A DNA stretch of 64,000 bases, taken from positions 1,302,001 through 1,366,000 of the forward strand of contig OZ253474.1 of NCBI GenBank assembly GCA_965261695.1. Reading direction: 5' to 3'. The position numbers and the translations under genes were made by a program. Within the stretch, counting starts at the first letter, position 1; every line of letters starts with the position of its first letter. Under the pieces are notes generated by a model, which was not told where the DNA came from, made no database searches, and saw only the letters and a program-made list of their open reading frames with translations. This DNA is from Bin5 sp965261695. GTDB lineage: Bacteria; Chloroflexota; Anaerolineae; Caldilineales; Caldilineaceae. Positions 54,860-64,000 of this stretch are shown here, piece after piece.

Positions 54860-56167
54860 TCATACGGCCAGGCGGGTGCGCCAGAGGCGTAGGTGTTCTT
54901 TGCCCAGCAGCAGCCACCAGATGGTTACGGTCTCGGCAGTGAAACCGGCCAGCAGGGCGGCCACGCCGCGTACCGCGCCCTGCACGCCAAACAGCGGCAG
55001 GAGCAGCAGAGCGGCGAGGATGGCGCCCGTGCGCATCGGCGCAGTGACGGCCATTGGCAGTGTGCGCCGCTCCACAAGGGCGATGCTATGGAAATAGGCA
55101 CGGTGCATCACCACGAACGGGAAGAATGAGTAGATCAGCAAGGGGGCGCGGCTGAGCTCGGCCAGCGCCGGCGCCAGGCCGATCACCTGCTCCAGCAACA
55201 CAGTGCGCAGCGGCGTCCAGAAGAGGAGCACGCAGATGGCAGAAGCGACGAGTCCACACCAGTAGGCGTAGCGCAGAAAGGGGCGATAGGAGCGCACTTC
55301 AGAATAAAAGGGCGGCATGAGCGCGCGCAGTTCGTTGAGCCAGCGGTAGGGCCACTGCCCGAGCGTATAGGCGACGGTCAACACCGCCATGGACTCAGCG
55401 CCATAAATGCTCCGCACGACGAACAGGTTGATGAGCGGTCGGCTGAACTCCTGCATGAAGTTCATCAGCGCCAGCGGCCAGGTGAAACGCAGGATCTCCA
55501 TATAGGAGATCGGGGCACGATCAAGTTGATCCGGCAGGCCGTTGGCGAAGAAGCGCCCCAGATACCAGAGGACGACGGCGCACTCGGTCAGCATGGCGGC
55601 GTAGAGCGCCAGAATTGGCAGCCAGATCGGCTGCGCGCGCACAGCTTCGACCTGAAGCAGAATGACGACGGTCACGAAACCGGCGGCAACGCTCAGCGCT
55701 GTGGCAACGCTGATCTGGCCGGTGCGTTTGCCGCGTGTCAACACGCCCATGCCGAGTTGAGTGACGCCCCGCAGCAACGGCATGGGCAGCAGCCACACCA
55801 TCATGACGCGCACGAGTTGGCCGGTGTCGCCGTCGATCCTGTGCAGGCCCTCCAGCAGGTGGCGGCTGAGGGGCGTGCCGCCGAGCAGCCACTGCACGGC
55901 CATCATCAACATAGCCAGCGCGCCGACATAGTGCAATCCCCGCCAGAAGTCCCGCTTGTCTTCCACCAACACCAGCCCGGCATAACGAGCCTGCGCCACC
56001 GGGCTTGACAACACCGCCACCAGCCCCCATGCCAGACCGAAGGCGGCCAGCATACGGGTGGCGTCGGGCATGCGAGCCATACCTGCATTGATGATCTGCG
56101 CGCCGAATTCGAAGATAAGAATTGTGAGAATCAGGGGCAGGAGGAAGCGTGTAAAGCGCAGGTACAT
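54860..56167 (-). CDS. Multi-pass MATE/MOP-type transporter, ANKH-like
   Basis: 435 residues from the ATG at 56167; a longer frame to 56356 has no hydrophobic start. Twelve or so transmembrane segments start with FLLPLILTILIFEFGAQIIN. GVTQLGMGVLTRGKRTGQIS and RPLINLFVVRSI fit the MOP superfamily, near the progressive-ankylosis (ANKH) or MatE branch. A flippase or exporter role is likely, with unknown cargo. No clear ribosome site was seen. It converges with the MR/MLE gene, with a 64-bp gap. Confidence 0.72.
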   Translation of the reverse strand: MYLRFTRFLLPLILTILIFEFGAQIINAGMARMPDATRMLAAFGLAWGLVAVLSSPVAQARYAGLVLVEDKRDFWRGLHYVGALAMLMMAVQWLLGGTPLSRHLLEGLHRIDGDTGQLVRVMMVWLLPMPLLRGVTQLGMGVLTRGKRTGQISVATALSVAAGFVTVVILLQVEAVRAQPIWLPILALYAAMLTECAVVLWYLGRFFANGLPDQLDRAPISYMEILRFTWPLALMNFMQEFSRPLINLFVVRSIYGAESMAVLTVAYTLGQWPYRWLNELRALMPPFYSEVRSYRPFLRYAYWCGLVASAICVLLFWTPLRTVLLEQVIGLAPALAELSRAPLLIYSFFPFVVMHRAYFHSIALVERRTLPMAVTAPMRTGAILAALLLLPLFGVQGAVRGVAALLAGFTAETVTIWWLLLGKEHLRLWRTRLAV

Positions 56168-56539
56168 GGGATGCGGACCGGCTCTGGGAAGAAGGAAGCA
56201 TGCACAGCAACAAGGATTATCACACAGGGCCGGACGGCACGCCAACGGATGCCGCGCGCGCGACACTTGCATATCCAATGGTGAAGGCGTCGCCGCAGCA
56301 TGCATCCAAAGTTGGGGGCGCACCTGACAGAGAGTCTCCTGCCGCGCGCGCTCCATTCAATCGGAACACCTTGCAATATCAATTCAACTGATACATCCTA
56401 TTTGAGACCACCGCACTCCATTGCCAGGCTGACGAGTCCTGCTTTCTCTTCCGCCGCACATTCATGACCTGTTCCTGTCACGCCGCCAGCCTCCCGAGCA
56501 TCAACCGTCCACGAATTGAGATTCACTTTTCAAAGAAAA
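56168..56539. other. Upstream region of the transporter gene
   Basis: No supportable gene. A purine/pyrimidine-mixed spacer leads into the phased-repeat region; the long ORF reading through it from 56356 lacks protein-like character. Confidence 0.4.
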
Positions 56540-56636
56540 AAATTGGCACGACCTGGCGCGACCTGGCGCGACTTAACACGACCTGACACGACCTGACACG
56601 CTCGCAAAAGTTCGTAAACGCTCGTACGGGCGCCAG
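56540..56636. repeat. Partial 10-bp phased block upstream of repeat copy 2
   Basis: Decamer units (GGCGCGACCT, AACACGACCT, GACACGACCT, AAACGCTCGT) in one 10-bp register follow an A tract, as in the core of copies 1 and 2. After about 90 bp the CCCCCATTCTGGG motif of copy 2 begins, so this looks like the tail of another truncated unit. Confidence 0.65.
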
Positions 56637-56725
56637 CTCATGAATTCGTACTGACGACTTTCCAATACGCCTCCGGTTTCTCGTCCGTTTCGCCGGATCG
56701 CCCCACTTTCAAACCCTGCCCCCAT

Positions 56726-57811
56726 TCTGGGCTGCACCCCCGGCGGAGGGTGCATCTCAAATTTTTGGGGAACGTGCTCCTGGGATCGCGGGTGTCTCGA
56801 CCGCAGCCGGTTTCGGTTCCCGTGCCTGTTGAAGAACTGCTCCAGGAGGTGACAGATGTAGGTTGCCTGTGGGCACAATCGAACCGCAGTTCACCGGATT
56901 CTTGTGAATGAAGACGCCGCCTGGGCCGCAGCCGTCAACTGTGCCCATCATATGAACTGCATTAATCACAGTTCAGACAACTGCTGAGAATCCTGCTCCT
57001 TCAGAGCAAGTCAGCAACCCACCCCCATTCTAAAATGCACCATAGAATCTCCAGGAACTGCAAACTCCCCGATTTTGTAGTACAATTGTGCTGAACATAA
57101 ACGATCGCAGCCGCGGCCCTGCCGCAACTGTAAGCCAGCTTAGAATGAGTGTCATGTCATTTTTCACATCCGGCGCCCGGTGCGGGAACCATGCGGGAAC
57201 AATGCGCAGCAAACTGCTGCCTCCCTGCCCAGCCAATGTCGCAACCGCCCGTTGCCCGCCATACCCGAAAAAAAATATTGGGACGAAAAATGACGAAAAA
57301 TGACGAGAAATGACGAGGAATGACGAGGAATGACGACAAGATACGACACGATATGACAGAACACGCCCAAACGTGCCCGGACACAAAAAAAGCAAAATGG
57401 CGCGACTAAACGCGACTAAACGCGACCAAACGCGACTTGGCGCGCTCGCAAACGCTCGTAACTGCATGCAAACGCTCGTAACAACTTGCTCTGGCAAATC
57501 TGACCTGCGCCCCCCCCGCATCGCCTGCAAGCGGTCCGGAAACCCGGACGTAGCCGCAATCTCGCCCCCATTCTGGGATGCACCCGCGCGAGGCGTGAAT
57601 GCCGGCACTTCGGCGGCGTCATTCGGACTGTGATTTGTATGCTTTGTGCATAGACTGTAATTTGTATGTCTTGTAAATAGAGCGGACACAAAGTGATTGC
57701 GATGCCCGCACTCCGTACGACTCTGCTCAGTCATACCTGGCCTCAGCTGCTTCAACCGCCTGGCTTTACTTGACGCACAATAATCTGGGATGCACCCCCG
57801 GCGGAGGATGC
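56726..57811. repeat. Long non-coding repeat, copy 2, bounded by 28-bp direct repeats
   Basis: The stretch is homologous to 22601-23760 over nearly its whole length, without the 155-bp insertion. Both ends carry TCTGGG, one variable base, then TGCACCCCCGGCGGAGG, one variable base and TGC (56726-56753 and 57784-57811; two mismatches in 28). The phased decamer block lies at about 57283-57485. The second end lies 66 bp upstream of the GH13 start. Confidence 0.82.
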
Positions 57812-57876
57812 TTTGACAACGTACAGTGCGTGTGCAACAATCGAGGAGAGGAGTTCGGACGAAGGCGTTGCCAGGG

Positions 57877-59508
57877 ATGACGATGGGCGTTACGACACCT
57901 GACTGGGTGAAGCATGCGGTCTTCTATCAGATCTTCCCGGATCGATTCTGCCGCAGTTCCCGGGTGCAGCATCCTCCGGCCATCCGCTTCCAGCCTTGGG
58001 GGACGCCGCCGACCGCGCGCGGTTTTCAGGGCGGAGATCTTCTGGGCATCGTCGACCGGCTCGACTACTTGGCAGAGTTGGGTGTCAACGCCCTCTATCT
58101 GAATCCGATCTTCAGTTCGGCATCCAATCACCGTTACCACACCTACGACTACATGCAGGTGGATCCGCTGCTCGGCGGGGAGGCCGCCTTTCGCGAGTTG
58201 CTGGACGAAGCTCATGCACGAGCGATGCGGGTCGTGATCGATGGGGTCTTCAACCATACCGGTCGCGGCTTCTGGGCATTCCATCACCTCCTCGAAACGG
58301 GCAACAGTTCACCATATCTGGACTGGTTCCGCGTGCGGGATTGGCCCCTGCGCCCATACCAGTTCAGCGAGGAGAAGCCCCACAATTATGCAGCCTGGTG
58401 GGATCTTCCCGCGCTGCCGAAACTGAACGTCGCCAACGCCGGTGTGCGTCAGCATTTGCTGGACGTGGCACGCCACTGGATCGCGTTCGGAGCGGACGGC
58501 TGGCGGCTGGACGTGCCGGAGGAGATCAACGATCCCCTCTTCTGGCAGGAGTTCCGCCGGGTGGTGAAGGAGACCAATCCCGATGCCTACACGGTGGGAG
58601 AGATCTGGCATGAGGCGGAGGAGTGGTTGAATGGGGATCGCTTTGACGCGGTGATGAACTACGTTTTCAGCCGGGCGGCCTTCGGCTATTTCGGCGCCCA
58701 GTCGCTGCGCCGCGACTATAGGCCCGGCGGCTTTGCCATCCAAAAACTGGACACGCCGGCCTTCGCGGCGACGATTGAGAAGATGCTGGAACGCTACGAT
58801 TGGCAGGTTGTGACCGCCCAACTCAACCTGTTGACCAGCCACGATACCGCGCGCAGCCTGTGGACCCTGAACGGCGACGCCAGCGGCGTGCGCCTGTGCG
58901 TGCTGCTGCAGATGACGCTGCCCGGCGCGCCGTGTATCTATTACGGCGAGGAAATCGGAATGAGCGGCGGCCCTGATCCCGGCTGCCGCGGCGCGTTCCC
59001 GTGGGAGGCGGGTGAACGCCCCAGCAATACGCCTCCTGGCTCGAAAGCGACGCGGCGGCGCGATCAGCAGCTTTGGGATGGCGAACTGCTCGACTTTTAC
59101 CGGCGGGCAGTCAAGCTCCGGCACAGCCACCCGGCCCTGCGCACCGGCGCATACAAGACGTTGCTGGCCGCGGGCGACATCTTCGGTTTCAGCCGCTACT
59201 TCTGCGGCGGCCAACGCCCCCCTCAGCCAGAAGCAGATCGCGCCAACTCGGATGGGAACCGGCTGCTCGTGCTGTTCAACCGCGCCGAATCTGCGGCGCG
59301 GCTGGCCGTTCCCCTGGAGACGGACGCCCAAGCGACCGACCGCAGAAAAGACGGCACGGATGACAGCGCCGCAGGATCCGAGCCATCGTTTCGCGTTATC
59401 TGGCCGCCGGAGGCGTCCGGTCAGATACATAGCGCCCGCAACGGAACGCTGTGGGACCTGACGATTCCCCCCCGGCAGGCCCTGATTCTGGAGGGGACGA
59501 CTTCCTGA
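57877..59508 (+). CDS. GH13 alpha-amylase-family glycosidase (neopullulanase/cyclomaltodextrinase type)
   Basis: 543 residues from the ATG at 57877 (57883 also possible); an upstream GTG frame begins at 57826. VFYQIFPDRFCRS starts the barrel. The four GH13 regions are complete: VVIDGVFNHTG, GADGWRLDVPEEI (nucleophile Asp), TVGEIWHEAEEW (acid/base Glu) and LLTSHDTARSL (third Asp). There is no signal peptide, so it acts in the cytoplasm on maltodextrins. A short C-terminal beta domain follows. It lies just downstream of repeat copy 2 and 36 bp before the lipid-kinase gene. Confidence 0.92.
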   Translation: MTMGVTTPDWVKHAVFYQIFPDRFCRSSRVQHPPAIRFQPWGTPPTARGFQGGDLLGIVDRLDYLAELGVNALYLNPIFSSASNHRYHTYDYMQVDPLLGGEAAFRELLDEAHARAMRVVIDGVFNHTGRGFWAFHHLLETGNSSPYLDWFRVRDWPLRPYQFSEEKPHNYAAWWDLPALPKLNVANAGVRQHLLDVARHWIAFGADGWRLDVPEEINDPLFWQEFRRVVKETNPDAYTVGEIWHEAEEWLNGDRFDAVMNYVFSRAAFGYFGAQSLRRDYRPGGFAIQKLDTPAFAATIEKMLERYDWQVVTAQLNLLTSHDTARSLWTLNGDASGVRLCVLLQMTLPGAPCIYYGEEIGMSGGPDPGCRGAFPWEAGERPSNTPPGSKATRRRDQQLWDGELLDFYRRAVKLRHSHPALRTGAYKTLLAAGDIFGFSRYFCGGQRPPQPEADRANSDGNRLLVLFNRAESAARLAVPLETDAQATDRRKDGTDDSAAGSEPSFRVIWPPEASGQIHSARNGTLWDLTIPPRQALILEGTTS

Positions 59509-59544
59509 GAATGTGGCCCCAGTCGAAAGGGGGGCGGTGACGCG

Positions 59545-60480
59545 ATGGAAACGGTAAAGATCATCCTCAACTCATACGCGGGGCGTGGGCGCGGCGGGCG
59601 CGAGTCAGCCGCGATCCAGGCAGCCTTCCGCCGCGGCGATGTTCCCTTCGAACTGGTGGAGACCACGGCGTCGGGGGAGGCTACCTCTTTGGCGCGGCGC
59701 GCCCGGCAGGACGGTTATGAGATCATCGCCGCGGCAGGCGGGGACGGAACCATCAACGAGGTTGTCAATGGCCTGGCCCAGGCGACGCCAGATGACGAGA
59801 CAGTGAAGGGGTTGGCCGTTCTGCCGGTGGGGAGCGGCAATGACTTTGCAGATATGGTCGGCGCGGCGCGCGAGTTTGACGCGGCGGTTGCTGCCATTCG
59901 CCAAGGCAATACCCGCCGCGTCGATCTTGGTTTGGTCGAAGCCTCCGACGGCAGGAACTCGTTTCAGCGTTATTTTGACAACAATCTGGGTATCGGTTTT
60001 GAGGCGCAAGTGACAGTTGAGAGCCGCCAGATCAAACGGCTGCGCGGCTTCGCCATCTATATTTGGGCGGCGCTGCGGGCGCTGCGCGCCTATGACCAGC
60101 CCAATTTCAAGGTCGGATGGACCGACGGTGAAGGCATAACCCACAACGTGTCGAAACCGTTGCTGCTGATCAGTATCGGCAACAGTTGCCGCACGGGTGG
60201 CGTTTTCTATCTCACGCCGGATGCGGTGATGGATGACGGGCTGCTCGATCTGGCCCTCGCCGATGCGCAGTCGAAGATAGGCATTCTGAACCTGATGCCC
60301 AGGGCGATGACCAGGACTGGGCTTTACAGTCAGAAATCCGTGTATTTCAGTCAACTTCGTTCCATCTGTGTCGCGGCGGAGCAGCCAGTTCCTGTCCACA
60401 CGGATGGCGAGGTCCTGTCGAGGGAAATCGAGAAGCTTTCTGTAACGGTGCAACCGGGCCGCCTGCAGGTAATCGTGTAA
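59545..60480 (+). CDS. Diacylglycerol kinase-family lipid kinase (YegS/DgkB-like)
   Basis: 311 residues. The NAD-kinase/DAGK fold is clear: ILNSYAGRGRGGRESAAIQA at the N-terminus, AAGGDGTINEVVNGLAQ (GGDGT nucleotide loop) and VLPVGSGNDFADMVGA. The C-terminal beta sandwich includes LLLISIGNSCRTGGVFYLTP and HTDGEVL. It phosphorylates diacylglycerol or a related lipid at the inner membrane face. No Cys-rich domain is present. Probably co-transcribed with the GH13 gene. Confidence 0.9.
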   Translation: METVKIILNSYAGRGRGGRESAAIQAAFRRGDVPFELVETTASGEATSLARRARQDGYEIIAAAGGDGTINEVVNGLAQATPDDETVKGLAVLPVGSGNDFADMVGAAREFDAAVAAIRQGNTRRVDLGLVEASDGRNSFQRYFDNNLGIGFEAQVTVESRQIKRLRGFAIYIWAALRALRAYDQPNFKVGWTDGEGITHNVSKPLLLISIGNSCRTGGVFYLTPDAVMDDGLLDLALADAQSKIGILNLMPRAMTRTGLYSQKSVYFSQLRSICVAAEQPVPVHTDGEVLSREIEKLSVTVQPGRLQVIV

Positions 60481-60483
60481 AAC

Positions 60484-60512
60484 TTTCCCGTAAACGATTC
60501 GTCTGTTATAAT
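60484..60512 (+). promoter_or_regulatory. Candidate promoter upstream of the membrane protein gene
   Basis: TTTCCC (60484-60489), a 17-bp spacer and TATAAT (60507-60512), within the 183-bp gap after the lipid kinase. The -10 is perfect, the -35 weak. Confidence 0.4.
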
Positions 60513-60663
60513 TCTTCTTGGCGGATCAGCAGACCACCCCACCGTAGATAGCAGTTTTGCAATGCGCCTCCGCTTGCCAGAGTTGATCGCGCCCCTGCAC
60601 GGGAGGGGCACGCGGTGGCGCGGGATTCCGCCGTACGGCAGTGCGAAAGAGTACAGGTAGATT

Positions 60664-61581
60664 TTGACAGCATCAGAAGAGATTGGCGAGGCTGCAGCAG
60701 AGACAGAGTCGGCCCCGTTGACCGTACCAGCTACGTCCAGCAGCGCATTATTGGACGCCCGTCTTTGGCTGGAGCTTTCCCCGTGGCGCATCTCTGCCGC
60801 CTGGTCGCTGGCGGCGGCGGCATTGGCCGCGGGAATCGGCGATGTGAGCCGGAATGTCTCCCCACAGTTGCTTGTACTCCTCTTTCTGCTGGTCGACCCG
60901 TTATGGGGGAGCATCTGGGGCGGGCTTACAACGTCCGAGTCCTTGCCCCGCATACGGCAGACGATTCTGCACAGACGACCCTGGCTGCCGTACCTGGGCC
61001 ACGGGTCGCCTGCGGCGCGCCTGTTCGGCCTGCACGGCCCCAGTGCACTCTCGATCCTGGCGCGGGCGTGGTTGCCCAGCGTATTGGCCGCCTTTGTGGT
61101 GGCTCTTGCGGTTGGCACACCGGCACTCTGGACAACGTTGCTGGTGCTGGGCCTCTCCGTCAGCGGCTGGCTTCAGCGCCACGTGGCGCTGATCTCGGTT
61201 TCGGTGCTGCACAGCCTTGTGGTCGTCGCCGCGCCCTGGCTCCTGGGTTTGACGCTCTTCGGCCTCGATGCGTGGAGCGGCTACAACTGGGCGCTGATCC
61301 TGTTGTGGACGTTGCATGTCTGGGGCGGCAACCGCTGTCTTGAGGCACCCGGCGCGCGCAGTAGTCTGACGGGCGCTTTCTGGGCCATGGGGCTAGCTCA
61401 GGTTGGCATTGCGCTCTTGCTGATTGTCGGCCACGCGCCTTTGCCACTGGCAGCGCTGGGCATCCTGTGGCTGGCCACCTGGTTGGCCATCTATCGCGGT
61501 CACCCGCTCGTCAGCGTCCAGGCTTCGTGGACGGCGGCCATGCTGGTCAGCGCGGCGGCCATGACGCAGACGACTTTCTGA
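60664..61581 (+). CDS. Unrecognised polytopic membrane protein
   Basis: 305 residues from a TTG at 60664. It has about seven hydrophobic segments, for example ISAAWSLAAAALAAGI, AWLPSVLAAFVVALAVG and VSVLHSLVVVAAPWLLGLTL. The first 30 residues are soluble and Glu/Ala-rich. There are no catalytic or transport motifs. It lies between the lipid kinase and argF on the same strand. Similar prenyltransferase-like membrane proteins exist, but the Asp-rich motifs of that family are missing. Function unknown. Confidence 0.7.
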   Translation: MTASEEIGEAAAETESAPLTVPATSSSALLDARLWLELSPWRISAAWSLAAAALAAGIGDVSRNVSPQLLVLLFLLVDPLWGSIWGGLTTSESLPRIRQTILHRRPWLPYLGHGSPAARLFGLHGPSALSILARAWLPSVLAAFVVALAVGTPALWTTLLVLGLSVSGWLQRHVALISVSVLHSLVVVAAPWLLGLTLFGLDAWSGYNWALILLWTLHVWGGNRCLEAPGARSSLTGAFWAMGLAQVGIALLLIVGHAPLPLAALGILWLATWLAIYRGHPLVSVQASWTAAMLVSAAAMTQTTF

Positions 61582-61813
61582 CGCGGAGACCGGTCAACGC
61601 GCGTACGCTCCGGGAAAGAGTGACAGCGTTGCGGCAGATCGACCGTTTCAGACCGGAACTTTCCATCGGGATTGGTCGTCATAACCCATAGAAGATGCGC
61701 TGTCGGCGCCAGTTCAGTCTGGCTGTCAGCCGCTCCCCCGATTTGGCCTCCAGCGCCCGCTGTTCCGATTGTTGGACCGGCCGGCGGCCAAACCCAAGTT
61801 TCAGGAGAGTGAC

Positions 61814-62746
61814 GTGAGTGTTCCACCGCTGTCCCACTTTACCGGCATCGATAGCCTGACCAGCGCACAGTTCTGGGGACTGTTGAAACTGGGCAAGCAG
61901 CTGAAAGACGAGTGGAGGCAAAACGGTCACAATCAACCGATCCTGGCGGGCAAGTCGCTGGCGATGCTCTTTGAGAAGCCATCGCTGCGCACGCGTGTCA
62001 GCTTTGAGATGGGTATGCAGCACCTGGGGGGCTATGCCTCTTATCTCAGCCCGGCGGAGATCGGTTTGGGCACGCGCGAAAGCCCGGCGGACGTGATCCG
62101 CGTGTTGAGCGGGTATGTGGACGGGGTCATGGCGCGCGTCTTTGAGCACCGCCACATCGAAGAGATGGTGGAGTGGGGCAGTGTGCCGATTATCAACGGC
62201 CTGAGCGATTTCAGCCACCCCTGCCAAGCGCTGGCGGATGTGTTCACGATCTGGGAACAGCTCGGCACGGTGAAGGACAAGACACTGGTGTACGTGGGGG
62301 ACGGCGCCAACAATGTTGCGACCAGCCTGCTGATGGCGGCGGGCAAGGTCGGACTGAACGTGCGCGTGGTTGCGCCGCTGGGTTACGTTCCCTCGGCGGA
62401 AGTGTTGGCCGCGGCGGAAGCGGAGGTCGAAGTTACCGACGACCTGAATGGTGTGCGCGGCGCGGATGCCCTCTACACCGATGTCTGGGTCAGTATGGGG
62501 GATGAAGATGAGCGGGACGAGAGGATGGCTGTCTTGCCGCCCTATCAGATAAATTCAGAGTTGGTACAGCGTGTTCAGAATGAGGATGTGATCGTGATGC
62601 ACTGCTTGCCGGCCCACCGCGGCGAAGAGATCGCCGACGCCGTCGCCGACGGTGACCGCAGCGTTCTCTTTCCGCAAGCCCACAACCGGCTGCACGCGCA
62701 GAAGGCAGTTCTCGCCCATCTGTTGGGGGATGTGGAACTTGGGTAG
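61814..62746 (+). CDS. argF: Ornithine carbamoyltransferase
   Basis: 310 residues from a GTG at 61814, chosen for AGGAGAG 5 nt upstream; a longer frame opens at 61769. The carbamoyl-phosphate loop is FEKPSLRTRVSFEMGM, followed by SHPCQALADVFTIWE, VYVGDGANNVATSLLMAAGK and the ornithine-binding MHCLPAHRGEEIAD. It makes citrulline from ornithine and carbamoyl phosphate in arginine synthesis. Other arg genes are not nearby, so the gene stands alone. Confidence 0.93.
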   Translation: MSVPPLSHFTGIDSLTSAQFWGLLKLGKQLKDEWRQNGHNQPILAGKSLAMLFEKPSLRTRVSFEMGMQHLGGYASYLSPAEIGLGTRESPADVIRVLSGYVDGVMARVFEHRHIEEMVEWGSVPIINGLSDFSHPCQALADVFTIWEQLGTVKDKTLVYVGDGANNVATSLLMAAGKVGLNVRVVAPLGYVPSAEVLAAAEAEVEVTDDLNGVRGADALYTDVWVSMGDEDERDERMAVLPPYQINSELVQRVQNEDVIVMHCLPAHRGEEIADAVADGDRSVLFPQAHNRLHAQKAVLAHLLGDVELG

Positions 62747-62834
62747 CGATTATTTGGTTCTTATCTTGTGTAACTTCGGCTCATGCTGAGTGTCTACATA
62801 GTACTGGTAACTATTAAGTGAAAACTGGTGTCTT

Positions 62835-63656
62835 ATGACTGATTTCCTGGCAATTCTCAGTCGTCTTTCCGATTGGCAGAATCTTGTTGACCTGTTCCTG
62901 GTCACATTGATCTTTTACGCGCTGTTACATCTGCTGCGCGGGACCCAGGCAGCACAGCTTATGCTCGGTATCCTGATCATAGGCATTCTGGTCTTTGTCC
63001 TCATCCGAACAGTGGAGTTGACAGCCTTCAGTTGGCTGTTGCGCAGCAGTTCTCTGGTGATATTTGTGGCGATTCCGGTCATTTTTCAGCCGGAAATCCG
63101 CCGCGTTCTCGAGCAGGTGGGGCGGAGGACGCCATTCTTCCTGCGCCGAACCAATGGTGGTACCGAACCTCTGATCAATGAGATCGTGCGCGCCTGCGAA
63201 CAGCTGTCGGCGCGCCGGCATGGGACACTGCTGGTTCTGGAAGGAAGCGGCGGCCTGATGGAGTATATCGACAGAGGTGTTAAGATCGACGGCGAAGTTT
63301 CGGTCGAGTTACTGCTGACGATCTTCTTCCCGGGCACGCCGCTGCATGACGGCGCAGTCATCGTCCAGAGCGGCCAAGTTGCGGCTGCATCCTGCATTTT
63401 GCCGCTGACGAACCGCAACTTGGCCGACCGGCAGTTGGGCACGCGCCACCGGGCCGCGATTGGAATCACTGAATTAACCGACGCGATGAGCGTAACTGTA
63501 TCCGAAGAGACCGGAGCGATTTCAATTGCGTCGGGTGGGCGCATGGAACGGCGCCTGGATGCCAACGAGTTGCGGCGCAGGCTTACCGTGTTCTATCAAC
63601 CACGACCGCTCATGGGCAACGCCGAAACTGAGGAGTTCCTTGCTGAAGCTCAGTAA
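62835..63656 (+). CDS. cdaA: Diadenylate cyclase CdaA
   Basis: 273 residues. Three N-terminal membrane helices (DLFLVTLIFYALLHLL, AAQLMLGILIIGILVFVLI, SSSLVIFVAIPVIFQPEI) are followed by a DisA_N-type cyclase domain with the DGA motif (GTPLHDGAVIVQSGQVAAAS) and GTRHRAAIGITELTDA (RHR). Both catalytic motifs are intact. It makes cyclic di-AMP from two ATP molecules, which regulates potassium and osmolyte balance. cdaR overlaps its end. Confidence 0.94.
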   Translation: MTDFLAILSRLSDWQNLVDLFLVTLIFYALLHLLRGTQAAQLMLGILIIGILVFVLIRTVELTAFSWLLRSSSLVIFVAIPVIFQPEIRRVLEQVGRRTPFFLRRTNGGTEPLINEIVRACEQLSARRHGTLLVLEGSGGLMEYIDRGVKIDGEVSVELLLTIFFPGTPLHDGAVIVQSGQVAAASCILPLTNRNLADRQLGTRHRAAIGITELTDAMSVTVSEETGAISIASGGRMERRLDANELRRRLTVFYQPRPLMGNAETEEFLAEAQ

Positions 63657-64000
63657 TATCCGAAGATATAGTCGTACCATGAGTACCTTGAGGCCGACGA
63701 CTCTGCTCTTGTCGGTCCTGTTAGCAATTGTCGTCTGGTTTATCGCTATCGATCAGGAAAACCCGATGATTCGGCAGAAGTATGAAGAGCCGATCCTGAT
63801 CGAGGTTCGGAACGTGGGTGAAGGTTTGCAGAGCTTGCAAGACCTGACCAATCGCACGGCGATGTTGACGCTGCGAGCGCCGCAGCGCACGCTGGAGACG
63901 CTACAGACCGGCGATTTCAGCGCGGTCATCGATCTGGCCGACCTGCCGGCGGGCAGCCATGAGGTGCCTGTCGTTGTGACCGCACTGAATCCGGACGTGG
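63640..64000 (+). CDS. cdaR: CdaR-like YbbR-domain regulator (3' end outside window)
   Basis: The TTG at 63640 has GAGGAG 5 nt upstream and overlaps the cdaA end by 17 bp; the ATG at 63679 is the alternative start. A single membrane anchor (TTLLLSVLLAIVVWFIAI) is followed by a YbbR repeat beginning QENPMIRQKYEEPILIEVRN and a second strand set AMLTLRAPQRTLETLQTGDF. CdaR proteins bind CdaA and tune its activity from outside the membrane. The frame is open to the window edge. Confidence 0.85.
   Translation, partial: MLKLSNIRRYSRTMSTLRPTTLLLSVLLAIVVWFIAIDQENPMIRQKYEEPILIEVRNVGEGLQSLQDLTNRTAMLTLRAPQRTLETLQTGDFSAVIDLADLPAGSHEVPVVVTALNPDV

Overview
The window is 64 kb of a GC-rich bacterial chromosome. 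Gene content points to the phylum Chloroflexota, perhaps a Caldilineaceae or SAR202-like lineage. The clues are secreted proteins with long Pro/Thr linkers, a form II carbon-monoxide-dehydrogenase-like (cox) operon, several enolase-superfamily (MR/MLE) genes beside Gfo/Idh oxidoreductases and a phytanoyl-CoA dioxygenase, and a cdaA-cdaR pair. No rRNA or marker gene is present, so this placement is an inference.

1-11.1 kb (all minus strand, lower GC) is a repetitive array of cell-surface genes. Three paralogues of an HNH-like plus membrane-segment protein alternate with secreted mosaic proteins (spondin, DUF4352-like and PsbP-like domains). These share a short Cys/Trp domain. Two further copies of that domain sit in chimeric pseudogenes whose 5' halves are aldo/keto-reductase remnants. 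11.2-15.0 kb (minus) is a catabolic operon: cupin, Gfo/Idh oxidoreductase, UPF0261/Tm-1-like protein and its TIM-barrel partner. A DinB gene follows on the plus strand.

15.87-21.88 kb is the most unusual block. A Ser/Thr kinase fused to a Upf1/DNA2-like SF1 helicase is translationally coupled to a winged-helix/coiled-coil/phospholipase-D protein. The pair has its own candidate promoter and a strong terminator, is lower in GC than its flanks, and is bounded by about 260-bp imperfect inverted repeats. It looks like a mobile, probably antiphage, defence module. Directly beyond it is a HigBA toxin-antitoxin pair whose toxin carries an in-frame amber codon.

22.6-23.76 kb and 56.73-57.81 kb hold two copies of a roughly 1-kb non-coding repeat with a core of 10-bp phased short repeats. 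24.2-32.9 kb is the cox-like operon (coxG-S-L-M, a small P-loop kinase, coxD, coxE, two XdhC-family genes). It is coupled by a 4-bp overlap to a glycolate-oxidase-type glcD, with glcE and glcF downstream and interrupted by a sugar-dehydrogenase lipoprotein and a quinone reductase.

40.5-45.2 kb (minus) holds a class IV aminotransferase that appears to lack its PLP lysine, a sulfotransferase-like P-loop protein, an unknown protein and oligopeptidase B. 45.8-49.1 kb and 51.6-54.8 kb are plus-strand catabolic clusters. Between and after them lie a methyltransferase, a GT39-type membrane glycosyltransferase and a MATE/ANKH-like transporter. 57.9-64 kb carries a GH13 amylase-family enzyme, a lipid kinase, a membrane protein, ornithine carbamoyltransferase, and diadenylate cyclase cdaA with the start of cdaR. 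I saw no tRNA, rRNA or CRISPR array.
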